A DNA stretch of 14,659 nt from Actinomycetota bacterium (GCA_003456155.1 DMPC01000130.1:13282-27940), one strand, 5' to 3'; positions 6,533 through 14,068 are shown, counted from the first letter of the stretch. Made by a program: numbers and translations. The notes: generated by a model from the sequence alone, not told the origin.

Positions 6533-7086
6533 TGCGCTGGTCACTCCTTCTCGTTCTGGCCCTCACGGCCTGCAGCACGTCGATGCAGGCCACCGAGCCC
6601 TCAGGCGCACCGGCGTCCGAGACCCCCGCTGCGGCGGAGACGAGGGCGCCGTCGTCGAATCCTTCCCCGCCGCCCTCGTCGACTCCTCCTGCACCGCCCT
6701 CACCCGCGCCCCCCTCATCTCCGTCCTCCACCCTCACGTGCGACGACGAGACCGTCTCGGGAGTTCAGACCACGATCCTGGGTCAGCAGGACGCCTTCGC
6801 CCGCGGCGACTACGCCGCCGCCCGAGCCTTCGCCTCACAGACCTTCCAGGCCACCGTCACCGAGGAGCAGTTCGCGAGCATCATCGCGGATTCCTACGCC
6901 TTCCTGCTCGATGACCCGCCTGTGAAGATCCTGCAGTGCGCGACGGCCGGAAACCGCGCGCAGGTCATCGTGAGCGTCACAGGCCCCCAGGTGGTCGAGA
7001 TGTCCTACCTCCTGGTGCGCGAGGAGTCCGGGTGGCGGATCGACGCCGCCTCGGCGCTCTCGACCCAGAACGGGATGGCTGCCTAG
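6532..7086 (+). CDS. Lipoprotein with Pro/Ser-rich linker and DUF4864 domain
   Basis: This 184-residue protein starts with GTG. An N-terminal signal peptide MRWSLLLVLALTAC ends in a lipobox (LTAC) with the lipidated Cys14, so the mature protein should be anchored to the outer face of the membrane. Residues 21-68 form a low-complexity linker rich in Pro, Ser, Thr and Ala. From about 76 on is a DUF4864-like domain: VQTTILGQQDAFARGDYAAARAF, then FASIIADSYAFL, and a terminal SYLLVREESGWRIDAA. The fold class resembles NTF2/SnoaL-type domains, but no biochemical function is established. Cys70 and Cys136 may form a disulfide outside the cell. It is a single-gene unit diverging from tRNA-Pro. Confidence 0.85.
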   Translation: MRWSLLLVLALTACSTSMQATEPSGAPASETPAAAETRAPSSNPSPPPSSTPPAPPSPAPPSSPSSTLTCDDETVSGVQTTILGQQDAFARGDYAAARAFASQTFQATVTEEQFASIIADSYAFLLDDPPVKILQCATAGNRAQVIVSVTGPQVVEMSYLLVREESGWRIDAASALSTQNGMAA

Positions 7087-7257
7087 GGCCGACGTCAGCG
7101 CATCAGCGGAGGCACGCAGAAGCGCCCGGTGGCGCCCATGCTCGTCCTGACGACGTAGCCCTGGGCGGATACGAGCAGGGCGCGAACCAGGCGCTGGGGG
7201 GAACGCCATGCGGTCGGCGGCCTTCCTGGGCTACCACCGAGGAGCACACGATGGTCG
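7087..7257. other. Spacer between lipoprotein and esterase genes
   Basis: This short gap has no convincing gene. A small GCGCC-CGGT-GGCGC hairpin (7122-7135) is the only candidate terminator for the lipoprotein. A minus-strand reading frame of about 50 codons ending near 7097 has good third-position G/C but no ribosome site and no recognisable product. Confidence 0.35.
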
Positions 7258-7270
7258 TAGGTTGGGTCCG
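7258..7270 (+). promoter_or_regulatory. Candidate leaderless promoter -10 of the esterase gene
   Basis: TAGGTT (7258-7263), GGGTCC, then the GTG start at 7270: again TAnnnT and 6 bases. There is no Shine-Dalgarno at usable distance and no clear -35. Confidence 0.5.
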
Positions 7271-8505
7271 TGCGCGCCAGCCGAGTGGTCCTCCTGGTCT
7301 TCCTTGCCGGCCTTGCCGTCGGACTCGCCTTCGCCGCTGCCCGCATCGGCGCATCATGGGAGGCGTCGCGGGAGCGCCAGGTCGCGCTCGATCCGTTCTA
7401 CGCGGCTCCGGACCCCCTCCCGACCCAGTTGGGCACGATCATCAGGATCGAGCCTCTGGGCATCGAGGTTGCCGGCGGCTCAGCCCAGCGGATGCTCTAC
7501 GTCTCAGAGCGTCCCGACGGCACTCGGGCTGTGTCCGGCGGAATGCTCTTCCTCCCCGATGCTCCCGCCCCTGCCGGAGGACGCCCCATCGTCGCCTGGG
7601 AGCACGGCACCCTCGGGATGGGCGAAGCCTGCGTGCCTTCCCGATCGAGCAACCCGATAGGCGATATGACGACCTTCCTGCCGCTCATGCTCGAGCAGGG
7701 CTGGATCGTCGTCGCCACCGACTACGTCGGACTCGGTACCCCTGGACCCAATCAGTACCTCATCGCCCAGTCCGAGGTCCGGGACGTCGTCAACGCGGTT
7801 CGCGCCGCGCGCAGCATCGCCGAGGCGAAGGCCGGCGACCGCTACGCGACCTTCGGGCACTCGCAAGGGGGTCATGCCTCGATCTGGACGGGGCATCTCG
7901 GGCCGGAGTACGCGCCCGAGCTCACTCTCGTGGGGGTGGCCGCTGCGGCACCCGCACTCGACCTGCCGGCAATCGCCTCGGCACAGTGGGACACCGCTGT
8001 CGGGTGGGTGATCGGATCCGACCTCATCGAGTCATGGCCCACGTACTACCCGGACCTTCCGGTCGACTCGATCCTGACGGCTCAAGGTGCCGACGCAGGG
8101 TCCAGGCTCGCAACGGAGTGCATCGTGGAGTCCGGTCTCGAGGCGACGGCTCGGGAGGCGTTCGGGGATCAGTTCTTCGCGGGCGATCCGCAAGCCTCCC
8201 CCGCATGGAAGCAGGCCCTGAGAGATCAGACCCCGTCGGCTCCTCCCCCCGCTATGCCCGTCTTCATCGCCCAGGGAACGGCTGATCAGGTCGTGCTGGC
8301 CTGGCCGAACGCCATCGTCGCTCAAGACTGGTGCGAGGCAGGGTCGAACCTGAGCATGCTCTGGATGGGCGACGTGAACCACCAGGATGCGGCCCACGTC
8401 GCGGGGCCGTCCGCCTTCCAGTGGATCTACGAGCGATTCGCAGGGATGCCCGTCACCAACACCTGCTCCCTGCCACTCCCCGTCGATCCGGTCGACCCGG
8501 ACTGA
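7270..8505 (+). CDS. Exported esterase/lipase of the secretory lipase (LIP) family
   Basis: This 411-residue protein starts with GTG. An N-terminal hydrophobic segment (about 5-24) without a lipobox acts as signal peptide or membrane anchor, so the enzyme should work outside the cytoplasm. The alpha/beta-hydrolase core shows WEHGTLG (110-116, oxyanion region), the segment VVATDYVGLGTPGP (147-160), and the nucleophile elbow GHSQGG with Ser198. The acid is likely Asp339 in QGTADQVV. The histidine is one of His371 or His376 in NHQDAAH. Four cysteines (121, 284, 355, 399) could make disulfides. Family members hydrolyse ester bonds of lipids or small esters; the substrate here is unknown. The stop lies 3 bases from the stop of the convergent lipoprotein gene. 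Confidence 0.85.
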   Translation: MRASRVVLLVFLAGLAVGLAFAAARIGASWEASRERQVALDPFYAAPDPLPTQLGTIIRIEPLGIEVAGGSAQRMLYVSERPDGTRAVSGGMLFLPDAPAPAGGRPIVAWEHGTLGMGEACVPSRSSNPIGDMTTFLPLMLEQGWIVVATDYVGLGTPGPNQYLIAQSEVRDVVNAVRAARSIAEAKAGDRYATFGHSQGGHASIWTGHLGPEYAPELTLVGVAAAAPALDLPAIASAQWDTAVGWVIGSDLIESWPTYYPDLPVDSILTAQGADAGSRLATECIVESGLEATAREAFGDQFFAGDPQASPAWKQALRDQTPSAPPPAMPVFIAQGTADQVVLAWPNAIVAQDWCEAGSNLSMLWMGDVNHQDAAHVAGPSAFQWIYERFAGMPVTNTCSLPLPVDPVDPD

Positions 8506-8508
8506 ATC

Positions 8509-8904
8509 TCAGGGAAGCGCTGCACGGCACTCGATCGAGAAGGCATCGCTCGCGAGCTTCACCTGATCCCAGACCGGAGCGGGAAGAGCCTCCGTCACGT
8601 TCCCCCCGTCCTGACGAACCTCGAGGATTCGATCGGCATAGGCCGCCAGGGCGCGCGCCGCGTCAGCCAGGGCCTGCCATCGCTCATCGGCCTGGGCCGC
8701 CTTCTCGGCCAGATCAGCCCGAGCGCGCGCTGTCGCCGCGAGTTCGGCAAGAAGGCCGAGATCCGCCTGCTGGGGGTCGAAATTCGATGCCTCAGGGGCC
8801 GGCATTACGCATGCGGCTTCGGCATCGAGCGCAGCCTGCTCCCCCGCCGACGAGCAGGACGACAGCAGCAGGACGGCCAGCGACAATCCCACGGCTCGGA
8901 TCAT
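8509..8904 (-). CDS. Small lipoprotein, unknown function
   Basis: This 131-residue protein starts at the ATG at 8904; the reading frame extends further up, but only inside der. The start is chosen because it begins a textbook lipoprotein signal, MIRAVGLSLAVLLLSSC, with Cys17 as lipid anchor. An AGGGG ribosome site lies 8 bases upstream. The mature part has an Ala/Leu/Glu-rich helical, possibly coiled-coil stretch (about 45-100) and two further cysteines, Cys32 and Cys126, that could form a disulfide. I do not recognise a domain. It starts 5 bases after the der stop, so it is the last gene of the cmk operon. It ends 3 bases from the convergent esterase gene. Confidence 0.75.
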   Translation of the reverse strand: MIRAVGLSLAVLLLSSCSSAGEQAALDAEAACVMPAPEASNFDPQQADLGLLAELAATARARADLAEKAAQADERWQALADAARALAAYADRILEVRQDGGNVTEALPAPVWDQVKLASDAFSIECRAALP

Positions 8905-8908
8905 CGGT

Positions 8909-10462
8909 TCAGCCCCTACGCCGGGATCGCTTCTCACGCACGCGCATGACGATGCGGATGGGTGTTCCCGTGAAGCCGAAGTCCTCGCGCAGGCGACGCT
9001 CGATGAAGCGGCGATAGCCCGCCTCCAGGAAGCCGGTGGTGAACAGCGCGAAGGTGGGCGGACCCACCTGCACCTGAGCCCCGAAGAGGATGCGTGGCTG
9101 TCGACCTCCACGGAGCGGATGGGGATGAGCGTCCTGAAGCTCCTTGAGGAATGCATTCAGGCGCCCGGTCGAGATGCGGGTCTGCCAGCCCTCGAGAGCC
9201 GCTTCGATCGCTGGAGTGAGCTTCTCCACGTGACGTCGGGTCTTGGCCGAGATGTTCACGTGCGGAGCCCACGGCACCTGGACCAGGTCGCGATCGATCT
9301 CGCGCTCGAGGTAGTGGCGTCGCTCCTCGTCGGTGAGGTCCCACTTGTTGTAGGCGATGACGAGCGCGCGACCGGCCTCGATCACCATGGAGATGATCCG
9401 GACGTCCTGCTCGCTGAGCGGCTCGGAGGCATCGACCAGCACGATCGCCACCTCCGCCCGGTCAAGCGCTGCCTGGGTGCGCAGCGTCGCGTAGTACTCG
9501 TGACCGCTGGCCTCCTTCGAGCGCCGGCGGATGCCCGCCGTGTCGACGAACCACCACCAGGTCCCCTTGAGCTCGATCAGCTCGTCGACCGGATCGACCG
9601 TGGTGCCTGCGACGCTGTCGACGACGACTCGGTCACCCCCGGCGAGGGCATTGAGCAGCGAGGACTTACCCACATTGGGACGCCCCAGCAGCGCCACGCG
9701 CCGAGGCCCGCCAGCACGCGAGATGCCTGCTCCCTCCTCGGGCAGCAGGGCCACGGCCGCATCCAGCAGGTCGCCCGCCCCTCGACCCTGGAGAGCGGAG
9801 ACCGGGTGGGGCTCCCCCAGGCCAAGAGACCACAGGGAAGCCGCCTCCAGCTCCGCCGCTGCGTCATCCACCTTGTTCGCCACAAGGAGGACCGGCTTGC
9901 CCGTGCGCCTGAGCACCTCAACGACGGCCTCATCGGTGTCGGTCGGCCCGACCTGGGCATCGACCACGAACATCACCGCGTCGGCGTCACCGATCGCACG
10001 CTCAGCCTGCGCGGCGATCTGGGCAGCCATCCCCTTCACCTTGCGATCCCAGCCACCCGTGTCGATCAGGATGAACCGGCGCCCATTCCACTCCGCCTCG
10101 TAGGTCACCCTGTCCCGCGTCACGCCCGGGACATCCTCGACCACCGCCTCACGGCGACCGATCATCCGATTGACAAGCGTCGACTTGCCCACATTGGGAC
10201 GCCCCACGACGGCCAGAACCGGCAGACCCGAGTGCTCGCCCTCGGGCCGCATGAGCTCAGCGAGTTCGATGTCGATGTCGCCGAACTCCAGCCGGGCGGC
10301 CGCGAGTGCCGCATCGACGTCTGCCTGATCCGGCTCCTCGCCCGGGACCGATGACGGCGAAGCGGACGGATCGAAATCGGTGTCCGGCACATCGGCAGGC
10401 TCATCGAAGGAGATCCACTCATCACTCATGCTGGGCTCCTGACCCTCGTTGCTGTCGGTCAT
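8909..10462 (-). CDS. der: Ribosome biogenesis GTPase Der (EngA), two GTPase domains
   Basis: Up to 517 residues long. Two tandem GTPase domains are complete: GRPNVGKS (87-94), DTGG (134-137), NKVD (196-199), then GRPNVGKS (260-267), DTAG (307-310), NKWD (372-375). The KH-like C-terminal domain ends in a basic KRSRRRG tail. Der binds the 50S subunit precursor and is needed for its assembly. An acidic, low-complexity extension of about 75 residues precedes the first G domain, as is common in actinobacterial Der. The ATG at 10462 overlaps the upstream stop (ATGA) but has no Shine-Dalgarno. An internal ATG at 10429 (506 residues) has AGGAG 6 bases upstream and may be the true or main start. Confidence 0.96.
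   Translation of the reverse strand: MTDSNEGQEPSMSDEWISFDEPADVPDTDFDPSASPSSVPGEEPDQADVDAALAAARLEFGDIDIELAELMRPEGEHSGLPVLAVVGRPNVGKSTLVNRMIGRREAVVEDVPGVTRDRVTYEAEWNGRRFILIDTGGWDRKVKGMAAQIAAQAERAIGDADAVMFVVDAQVGPTDTDEAVVEVLRRTGKPVLLVANKVDDAAAELEAASLWSLGLGEPHPVSALQGRGAGDLLDAAVALLPEEGAGISRAGGPRRVALLGRPNVGKSSLLNALAGGDRVVVDSVAGTTVDPVDELIELKGTWWWFVDTAGIRRRSKEASGHEYYATLRTQAALDRAEVAIVLVDASEPLSEQDVRIISMVIEAGRALVIAYNKWDLTDEERRHYLEREIDRDLVQVPWAPHVNISAKTRRHVEKLTPAIEAALEGWQTRISTGRLNAFLKELQDAHPHPLRGGRQPRILFGAQVQVGPPTFALFTTGFLEAGYRRFIERRLREDFGFTGTPIRIVMRVREKRSRRRG
10436..10440 (-). promoter_or_regulatory. Shine-Dalgarno pointing to an internal der start
   Basis: The minus strand reads AGGAG, CCCAGC, ATG (10429). 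It is a near-consensus ribosome site inside the first codons of the longer der reading frame and favours a protein starting MSDEWISFDEP. Confidence 0.6.
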
Positions 10463-11079
10463 GCGGTGCGCCCGGAGCGCAGTGCCGCGGTGTGCTCGGC
10501 ATCGGCCATCACCTGCCTGATCTGCTCGTCGAGCGAGGCTCGCGTCGTGGCATGGAGAGGATCGCCGTCGACGTCGACCCGAATGGGCTCGAAGTAGTAC
10601 ACGTCGATGCGCGAGCGCGGACGTGGCGGGTCAGTCGCCACCCGACCCTCGCCACCGAGAATCACCACCGGCACCAGAGGAGCCCCCGTGACGGCGAGCA
10701 GGTACGACGGATGCACGGTCGTCCCGGTAAGGGCGACCGCGCGAAGATCCTCCAGCGCCAGGCGTGCCAGCCGCTGGGCCTCGATCGCGGTGTCGTCGCG
10801 CACGGGGATCACGCCCGCCTTCGCCATCATCCCCTGACGGAGCGCTGCCATCATGGCGGCATTCGCCATCACATGCACCGGGCGCGGCATCGTGGCGTGC
10901 AGCAGTGTGCCGACCAGCACCCCCTCACTGCGGCAGACGAGGATCGCGGAGCCCTCGGTGCCGGCGTGATGCTGGCCATGGGGGTGAACCTTGTAGGTCA
11001 CCCTCATGGCCGCGGAGGCGATGTTCCGGGCGTGGGCCGCTCCCGTCCATGACGGCATCTGCAGTTCGGTCTCGCTCAT
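10459..11079 (-). CDS. Degenerate PlsC-like (lysophospholipid acyltransferase fold) protein, probably inactive
   Basis: This 206-residue protein lies between cmk and der, where many actinobacteria have a PlsC-type acyltransferase. Recognisable relics are the stretch ILVCRSEGVLVGTLLHATMP (46-65) followed by PVHVMANAAMMAALRQG, KAGVIPVRDD (87-96), and GAPLVPVVILGG (132-143). The catalytic H-x4-D motif is lost: His is replaced by Cys49 and Asp by Val54. The acceptor-binding FPEGTR segment is missing altogether, so acyltransferase activity is unlikely. The frame is intact, third positions are GC-rich, and both ends overlap neighbours by ATGA. It therefore looks like a maintained pseudoenzyme and not a decaying gene. 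GAGGAG lies 11 bases before the start. The homology call rests on weak motifs plus gene position. Confidence 0.65.
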   Translation of the reverse strand: MSETELQMPSWTGAAHARNIASAAMRVTYKVHPHGQHHAGTEGSAILVCRSEGVLVGTLLHATMPRPVHVMANAAMMAALRQGMMAKAGVIPVRDDTAIEAQRLARLALEDLRAVALTGTTVHPSYLLAVTGAPLVPVVILGGEGRVATDPPRPRSRIDVYYFEPIRVDVDGDPLHATTRASLDEQIRQVMADAEHTAALRSGRTA

Positions 11080-11762
11080 GTGCGGGGCAACTCCTCGACC
11101 ATGCCCACGAGCTGGTCTACCACCTGGTCGAGGCTGAGGTCGGTCGTGTCGAGGAGCACGGCGTCCTGCGCCTGTGCGAGCGGGGAGGCAGCCCTGCTGG
11201 AATCCTTGGTGTCCCTCGCGCGGAGCGCCGACTCCGTCCGATCGACATCGACATCCTCCTTGCCGAGAGTGACGTCCTGGATCGCGCGCCGACGTGCTCG
11301 CACCGCGGCATCAGCGGTGACGAACACCTTCAGGTCGGCGTCGGGAAGGACGACGGTTGTGATGTCGCGACCCTCGACGATGATGCCGGCGCCTGCCTCA
11401 CGCGCCGCAGCGACCTCGTCGCGCTGCAGGGCTACCAGGCGCTGCCGGACCGACGGAACCGCGCTGACCGCACTCACGGCCTCCGTCACCGCATCTCCTC
11501 GGATCGGGCCCGACACGTCGATGTCGCCCACGTGGATGGTGGGCTGACGCGGATCCGTCCCGCTGACGATGGTGACGTCCGAGGCTGCAGACGCAACGGC
11601 ATCGGCATCATCGACATCCACCCCGGACTCGATCATCGCCCAGGTCATGGCCCGATACATCGCCCCGGTGTCCAGGTAACGCAGCCCGAGCCGCTCGGCA
11701 ACGCCGCGACACACGCTGGACTTGCCGGACCCGGCGGGGCCATCCACGGCGATCACGGGCAT
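11076..11762 (-). CDS. cmk: Cytidylate kinase
   Basis: This 228-residue protein is of family length. It carries the P-loop GPAGSGKS (8-15), followed by RYLDTGAMYRAMTW, IVEGRDITTVVLPDADLKVF, and the lid region with TLGKEDVDVDRTESALRARD. It phosphorylates CMP and dCMP with ATP in pyrimidine salvage and nucleotide supply. It is the first gene of a tight set cmk–PlsC-like–der–lipoprotein with ATGA overlaps. There is no Shine-Dalgarno, but TAGGCT sits exactly 6 bases before the ATG, so translation is probably leaderless. Confidence 0.96.
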   Translation of the reverse strand: MPVIAVDGPAGSGKSSVCRGVAERLGLRYLDTGAMYRAMTWAMIESGVDVDDADAVASAASDVTIVSGTDPRQPTIHVGDIDVSGPIRGDAVTEAVSAVSAVPSVRQRLVALQRDEVAAAREAGAGIIVEGRDITTVVLPDADLKVFVTADAAVRARRRAIQDVTLGKEDVDVDRTESALRARDTKDSSRAASPLAQAQDAVLLDTTDLSLDQVVDQLVGMVEELPRT

Positions 11763-11774
11763 CCCGACAGCCTA
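11763..11774 (-). promoter_or_regulatory. Candidate leaderless promoter -10 of cmk
   Basis: The minus strand reads TAGGCT (11769-11774), GTCGGG, ATG (11762). The two 20-bp stem-loop repeats lie just upstream, at about -37 to -56 and -65 to -84 relative to a start at 11762. That places them next to the -35 position. Confidence 0.55.
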
Positions 11775-11798
11775 CCCGCGCACAGGAGTAGCGATCCC

Positions 11799-11846
11799 GG
11801 CACGCTCAACCGCGTACCCACCTTCGGGCACGCTCAACCGCGTACC
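11799..11846 (-). repeat. Tandem duplicated 20-bp stem-loop at the tyrA end
   Basis: GGTACGCGGTTGAGCGTGCC occurs twice, identically, at 11827-11846 and 11799-11818 (minus-strand reading), offset by 28 bases. Each copy is itself a dyad, GGTACGC-GGTTGA-GCGTGCC, that gives a 7-bp stem with one wobble and a 6-base loop. The first copy includes the last codons and the TGA of tyrA, with the stop codon in the loop. It may act as a tandem terminator for the aroH–tyrA transcript or as a pair of protein sites upstream of the cmk promoter. Confidence 0.8.
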
Positions 11847-12937
11847 GTGAACCCCCGCTCGCGCAGTGCACCCACCAGCACCTCGCCTGCATCCGGCCGC
11901 ACCGACAGGCCCACGAGGCCGCTGGGTCGACCCAGGACGTGCTCGATGCGCACATCCTCAAGGTTCACATCCGACTCCGCGGCCGCCAGGAACAGCCGGC
12001 TGAGCTCGCCCGGACGGTCAGCGATCTGGACAAGGACCTCCCGATAGGCCGACGGACCGGCTCCATGCTTGCCGGGGATCCGCTGCTGACCACTGGCTCC
12101 CCTGACCAGCAGCTCCTCGACCACAGGGCCGGGCCCCGACCCCCCGTCAGACTCCCTGAGCGCCTCGGCCGTGCGGCTGAGGTCGCGGGCGATCCGCTCG
12201 AGCACCTCAGCCACCTGAGCGGCATTCGCCTCCAGGATGTCGACCCACAGGGCGGTGTTCGACGCAGCGATGCGGGTCATGTCGCGAAGCCCCTGCCCTG
12301 CGATGCGCACCGAGTCGGCATCGGTATCGGCCAGCTGACCGGCGAGTGCACTGGCAAGAACCTGAGGGACGTGAGACACCAGGGCGACCGCGGCGTCATG
12401 CTCGTGCATACCCATCTCGACCGGCAGAGCACCCGTCACGGCAATGAGCCGGTGCACGCGTCGAACGTGCTCGACCTCCGACTCAGGAAGAGGCGTGACG
12501 ATCCACAGTCGATCATCGAGGAGGTTCGCCACCGCACCAGCCGCACCCGACACCTCGCGGCCCGCCATGGGATGACCTCCGACCAATCGACGCGGATCCG
12601 CGCCGCGCTCCAACGCTGCCGTGAGGATCACCTCCTTCACCGAGGTGACGTCCGTCAGGGTCGCGGATGGCCACTGACGCGACACCTCAGCGAGGACCTC
12701 CGGGGCGAACCTCGGGGGCACGGCGACCACAACGATGGCGGGCTCGTCGTCCGGCCCGAGTCTGCGGCCCGCCCCGGCCGCAACGGCGGTCGCCACGCTC
12801 GCCGGATCGGTGTCGTCGAGCAGCACCTCGACACCAGCCCGGCGCAGGGCAAGCGCAATAGAGGTCCCGATCAGCCCCGAACCGACAATCAGAACCGGCT
12901 GGTCGAGCCCTGTCTGGGCCTGCGACGGCATCGTCAC
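11834..12937 (-). CDS. tyrA: Prephenate dehydrogenase with C-terminal ACT domain
   Basis: This 367-residue protein has an N-terminal Rossmann fold with GSGLIGTS (19-26) and DDTDP (41-45). The TyrA core shows TSVKE (98-102), GGHPMAG (120-126) and the His189 region SHVPQVLASALAG. An ACT domain (about 300-360, REVLVQIADRPGELSRLF) suggests allosteric control by an amino acid, most likely tyrosine. The reaction is NAD(P)-dependent oxidative decarboxylation of prephenate to 4-hydroxyphenylpyruvate. It directly follows the chorismate mutase gene that supplies prephenate. The chosen start is GTG at 12937, whose GTGA overlaps the aroH stop and which has AGGA 9 bases upstream; an ATG two codons later is the alternative. 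Its stop codon lies in the first of two duplicated stem-loops. Confidence 0.95.
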   Translation of the reverse strand: MTMPSQAQTGLDQPVLIVGSGLIGTSIALALRRAGVEVLLDDTDPASVATAVAAGAGRRLGPDDEPAIVVVAVPPRFAPEVLAEVSRQWPSATLTDVTSVKEVILTAALERGADPRRLVGGHPMAGREVSGAAGAVANLLDDRLWIVTPLPESEVEHVRRVHRLIAVTGALPVEMGMHEHDAAVALVSHVPQVLASALAGQLADTDADSVRIAGQGLRDMTRIAASNTALWVDILEANAAQVAEVLERIARDLSRTAEALRESDGGSGPGPVVEELLVRGASGQQRIPGKHGAGPSAYREVLVQIADRPGELSRLFLAAAESDVNLEDVRIEHVLGRPSGLVGLSVRPDAGEVLVGALRERGFTVRG

Positions 12938-13296
12938 TGGGCGAGATCCTGTCGAAGGACCTCAGCGCCCCGGAGGTAGACGTGCTGCACTGCTGGCCGG
13001 GGCACCGCCATGTCGGCATGCACAAGGACCCGGACGGTGAGCGGCAGAGCGCCATCGATGTCCATCTCCTGGGCGCACAGCAGCGGCACATCGACCAGAC
13101 CGAAGTCCCGTGCTCCGGCCGCGGGGAAGGCGCAGGTGAGGTCGGGAGTTCCCGTCAGGACGATACTGATCAGGTCGTCGGTGTGGAGTGCGTTGCGCTC
13201 GAGGATGGCGCCCAGCAGCTCGCTGACGGCCTCGCGCATCTCATCGGCATCGTCCGCCGTGAGGCAGGTCGCCCCTCGGATTCCGCGCAGTGTCAT
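12934..13296 (-). CDS. aroH: Chorismate mutase, AroH class (monofunctional)
   Basis: At 120 residues this is the size of the trimeric Bacillus-type AroH enzyme. All active-site residues I can place from the B. subtilis enzyme are present: Arg7 (in MTLRGIRGAT), Phe57, Arg63, Cys74, Glu77 (CAQEMDIDGALP), Arg89 and Tyr107 (HVYLRGAEVLR). It converts chorismate to prephenate, which the overlapping tyrA gene product uses next. The reading frame extends further up inside rluB, but the family N-terminus fixes the ATG at 13296, 16 bases after the rluB stop. No Shine-Dalgarno is present. TACGCT 7 bases before the ATG suggests a leaderless promoter of its own. Confidence 0.95.
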   Translation of the reverse strand: MTLRGIRGATCLTADDADEMREAVSELLGAILERNALHTDDLISIVLTGTPDLTCAFPAAGARDFGLVDVPLLCAQEMDIDGALPLTVRVLVHADMAVPRPAVQHVYLRGAEVLRQDLAQ

Positions 13297-13309
13297 GGAC
13301 CAGAGCGTA
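13297..13309 (-). promoter_or_regulatory. Candidate leaderless promoter -10 of aroH–tyrA
   Basis: The minus strand reads TACGCT (13304-13309), CTGGTCC, ATG (13296). It fills the 16-base gap after rluB. The spacing is 7 bases rather than 6. Confidence 0.4.
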
Positions 13310-13312
13310 CGG

Positions 13313-14068
13313 CTACAGCCCGACCGCCGTGTAGAGGGACCGCAGCTCGGGGCCGGTGATCTCACGCAGCACTCCGGGCCGCTGCTGACCCAGATGCACG
13401 GGTCCGATCCTCGTGCGCACCAGGTCGGTGACCGGATGCCCGACGGCATCCATCATGCGGCGGACGATGCGGTTGCGGCCCTCATGAATGACCAGTTCGA
13501 CCAGCGTGCGGTCGGGCAGCTTCTGGAGGATTCGCGCCGAGTCGCAGCGCGCCAGACCGTCATCAAGCTCGACCCCGGAGTGCAGTTCACGCAAGGCGGT
13601 CGTGTGCACCTGTCCGCGCACCGTGGCCACGTAGGTCTTGTCGACCTCGAACGAGGGGTGACCCAGACGGTTTGCGAGCTCACCGTCATTCGTGAGGAAC
13701 AGCAGACCCTCCGTGTCGGCGTCGAGACGTCCCACATGGAACAGCCGCTCGGTGCGGCCCTGCACCCAGTCACCGACACAGGGCCGGTCCTGATCGTCAG
13801 CCATGCTGGTGATCACGCCGCGCGGCTTGTTGAATGCGTATACGGCGATCCCCGGCGCTGTGGGCACCCGCTCGCCGTCGACCCTGATGACCGCCGTGCG
13901 CGGATCGACCCGCATCCCCTGCTCCGAGACCCGACGGCCGTCGACCTCAACACGGCCCTGATCAATCAGCGCCTCGCAGGCACGGCGGCTGCCTATCCCC
14001 GCAGCGGCGAGAACCTTCTGCAGTCGCACCAGGGAGCCCTCGCCGTCCTCCGGCACCCGGCTACTCAC
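13313..14068 (-). CDS. rluB: Pseudouridine synthase RluB-type (RsuA/RluB/E/F family)
   Basis: This 251-residue protein has an N-terminal S4 RNA-binding domain (VRLQKVLAAAGIGSRRACEA, then QGRVEVDGRRV). The catalytic domain contains NKPRGVITSM and the signature GRLDADTEGLLFLTNDG with catalytic Asp116 (numbering from the chosen start). ELVIHEGRNRIVRRMMDAVGHPV follows. RluB makes pseudouridine in helix 89/90-region 23S rRNA; actinobacterial members next to scpB are usually annotated as RluB. The start is uncertain. GTG at 14068 overlaps the scpB stop by 8 bases and is the one listed. GTG at 14029 (VRLQKVLAAAG) has GAGGG 7 bases upstream and is a good alternative. Confidence 0.93.
   Translation of the reverse strand: MSSRVPEDGEGSLVRLQKVLAAAGIGSRRACEALIDQGRVEVDGRRVSEQGMRVDPRTAVIRVDGERVPTAPGIAVYAFNKPRGVITSMADDQDRPCVGDWVQGRTERLFHVGRLDADTEGLLFLTNDGELANRLGHPSFEVDKTYVATVRGQVHTTALRELHSGVELDDGLARCDSARILQKLPDRTLVELVIHEGRNRIVRRMMDAVGHPVTDLVRTRIGPVHLGQQRPGVLREITGPELRSLYTAVGL

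Noticed and set aside
7095..7244. About 50-codon minus-strand frame in the spacer before the esterase
   Set aside because: Third positions are GC-rich, but there is no start signal, no known domain, and it runs under the esterase promoter; too weak to call a gene.
6936..8285. 449-codon plus-strand frame overlapping the lipoprotein and esterase
   Set aside because: It is Arg/Gly/Pro-rich in the pattern of a frame-shifted GC-rich gene; the other frame encodes a complete secreted esterase with catalytic motifs.
9119..10354. 411-codon plus-strand frame opposite der
   Set aside because: It is antisense to the unmistakable double-GTPase gene der, with no domain of its own.
10764..12047. 427-codon plus-strand frame across cmk and tyrA
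   Set aside because: It is antisense to two well-identified genes and has the composition of a shadow frame.
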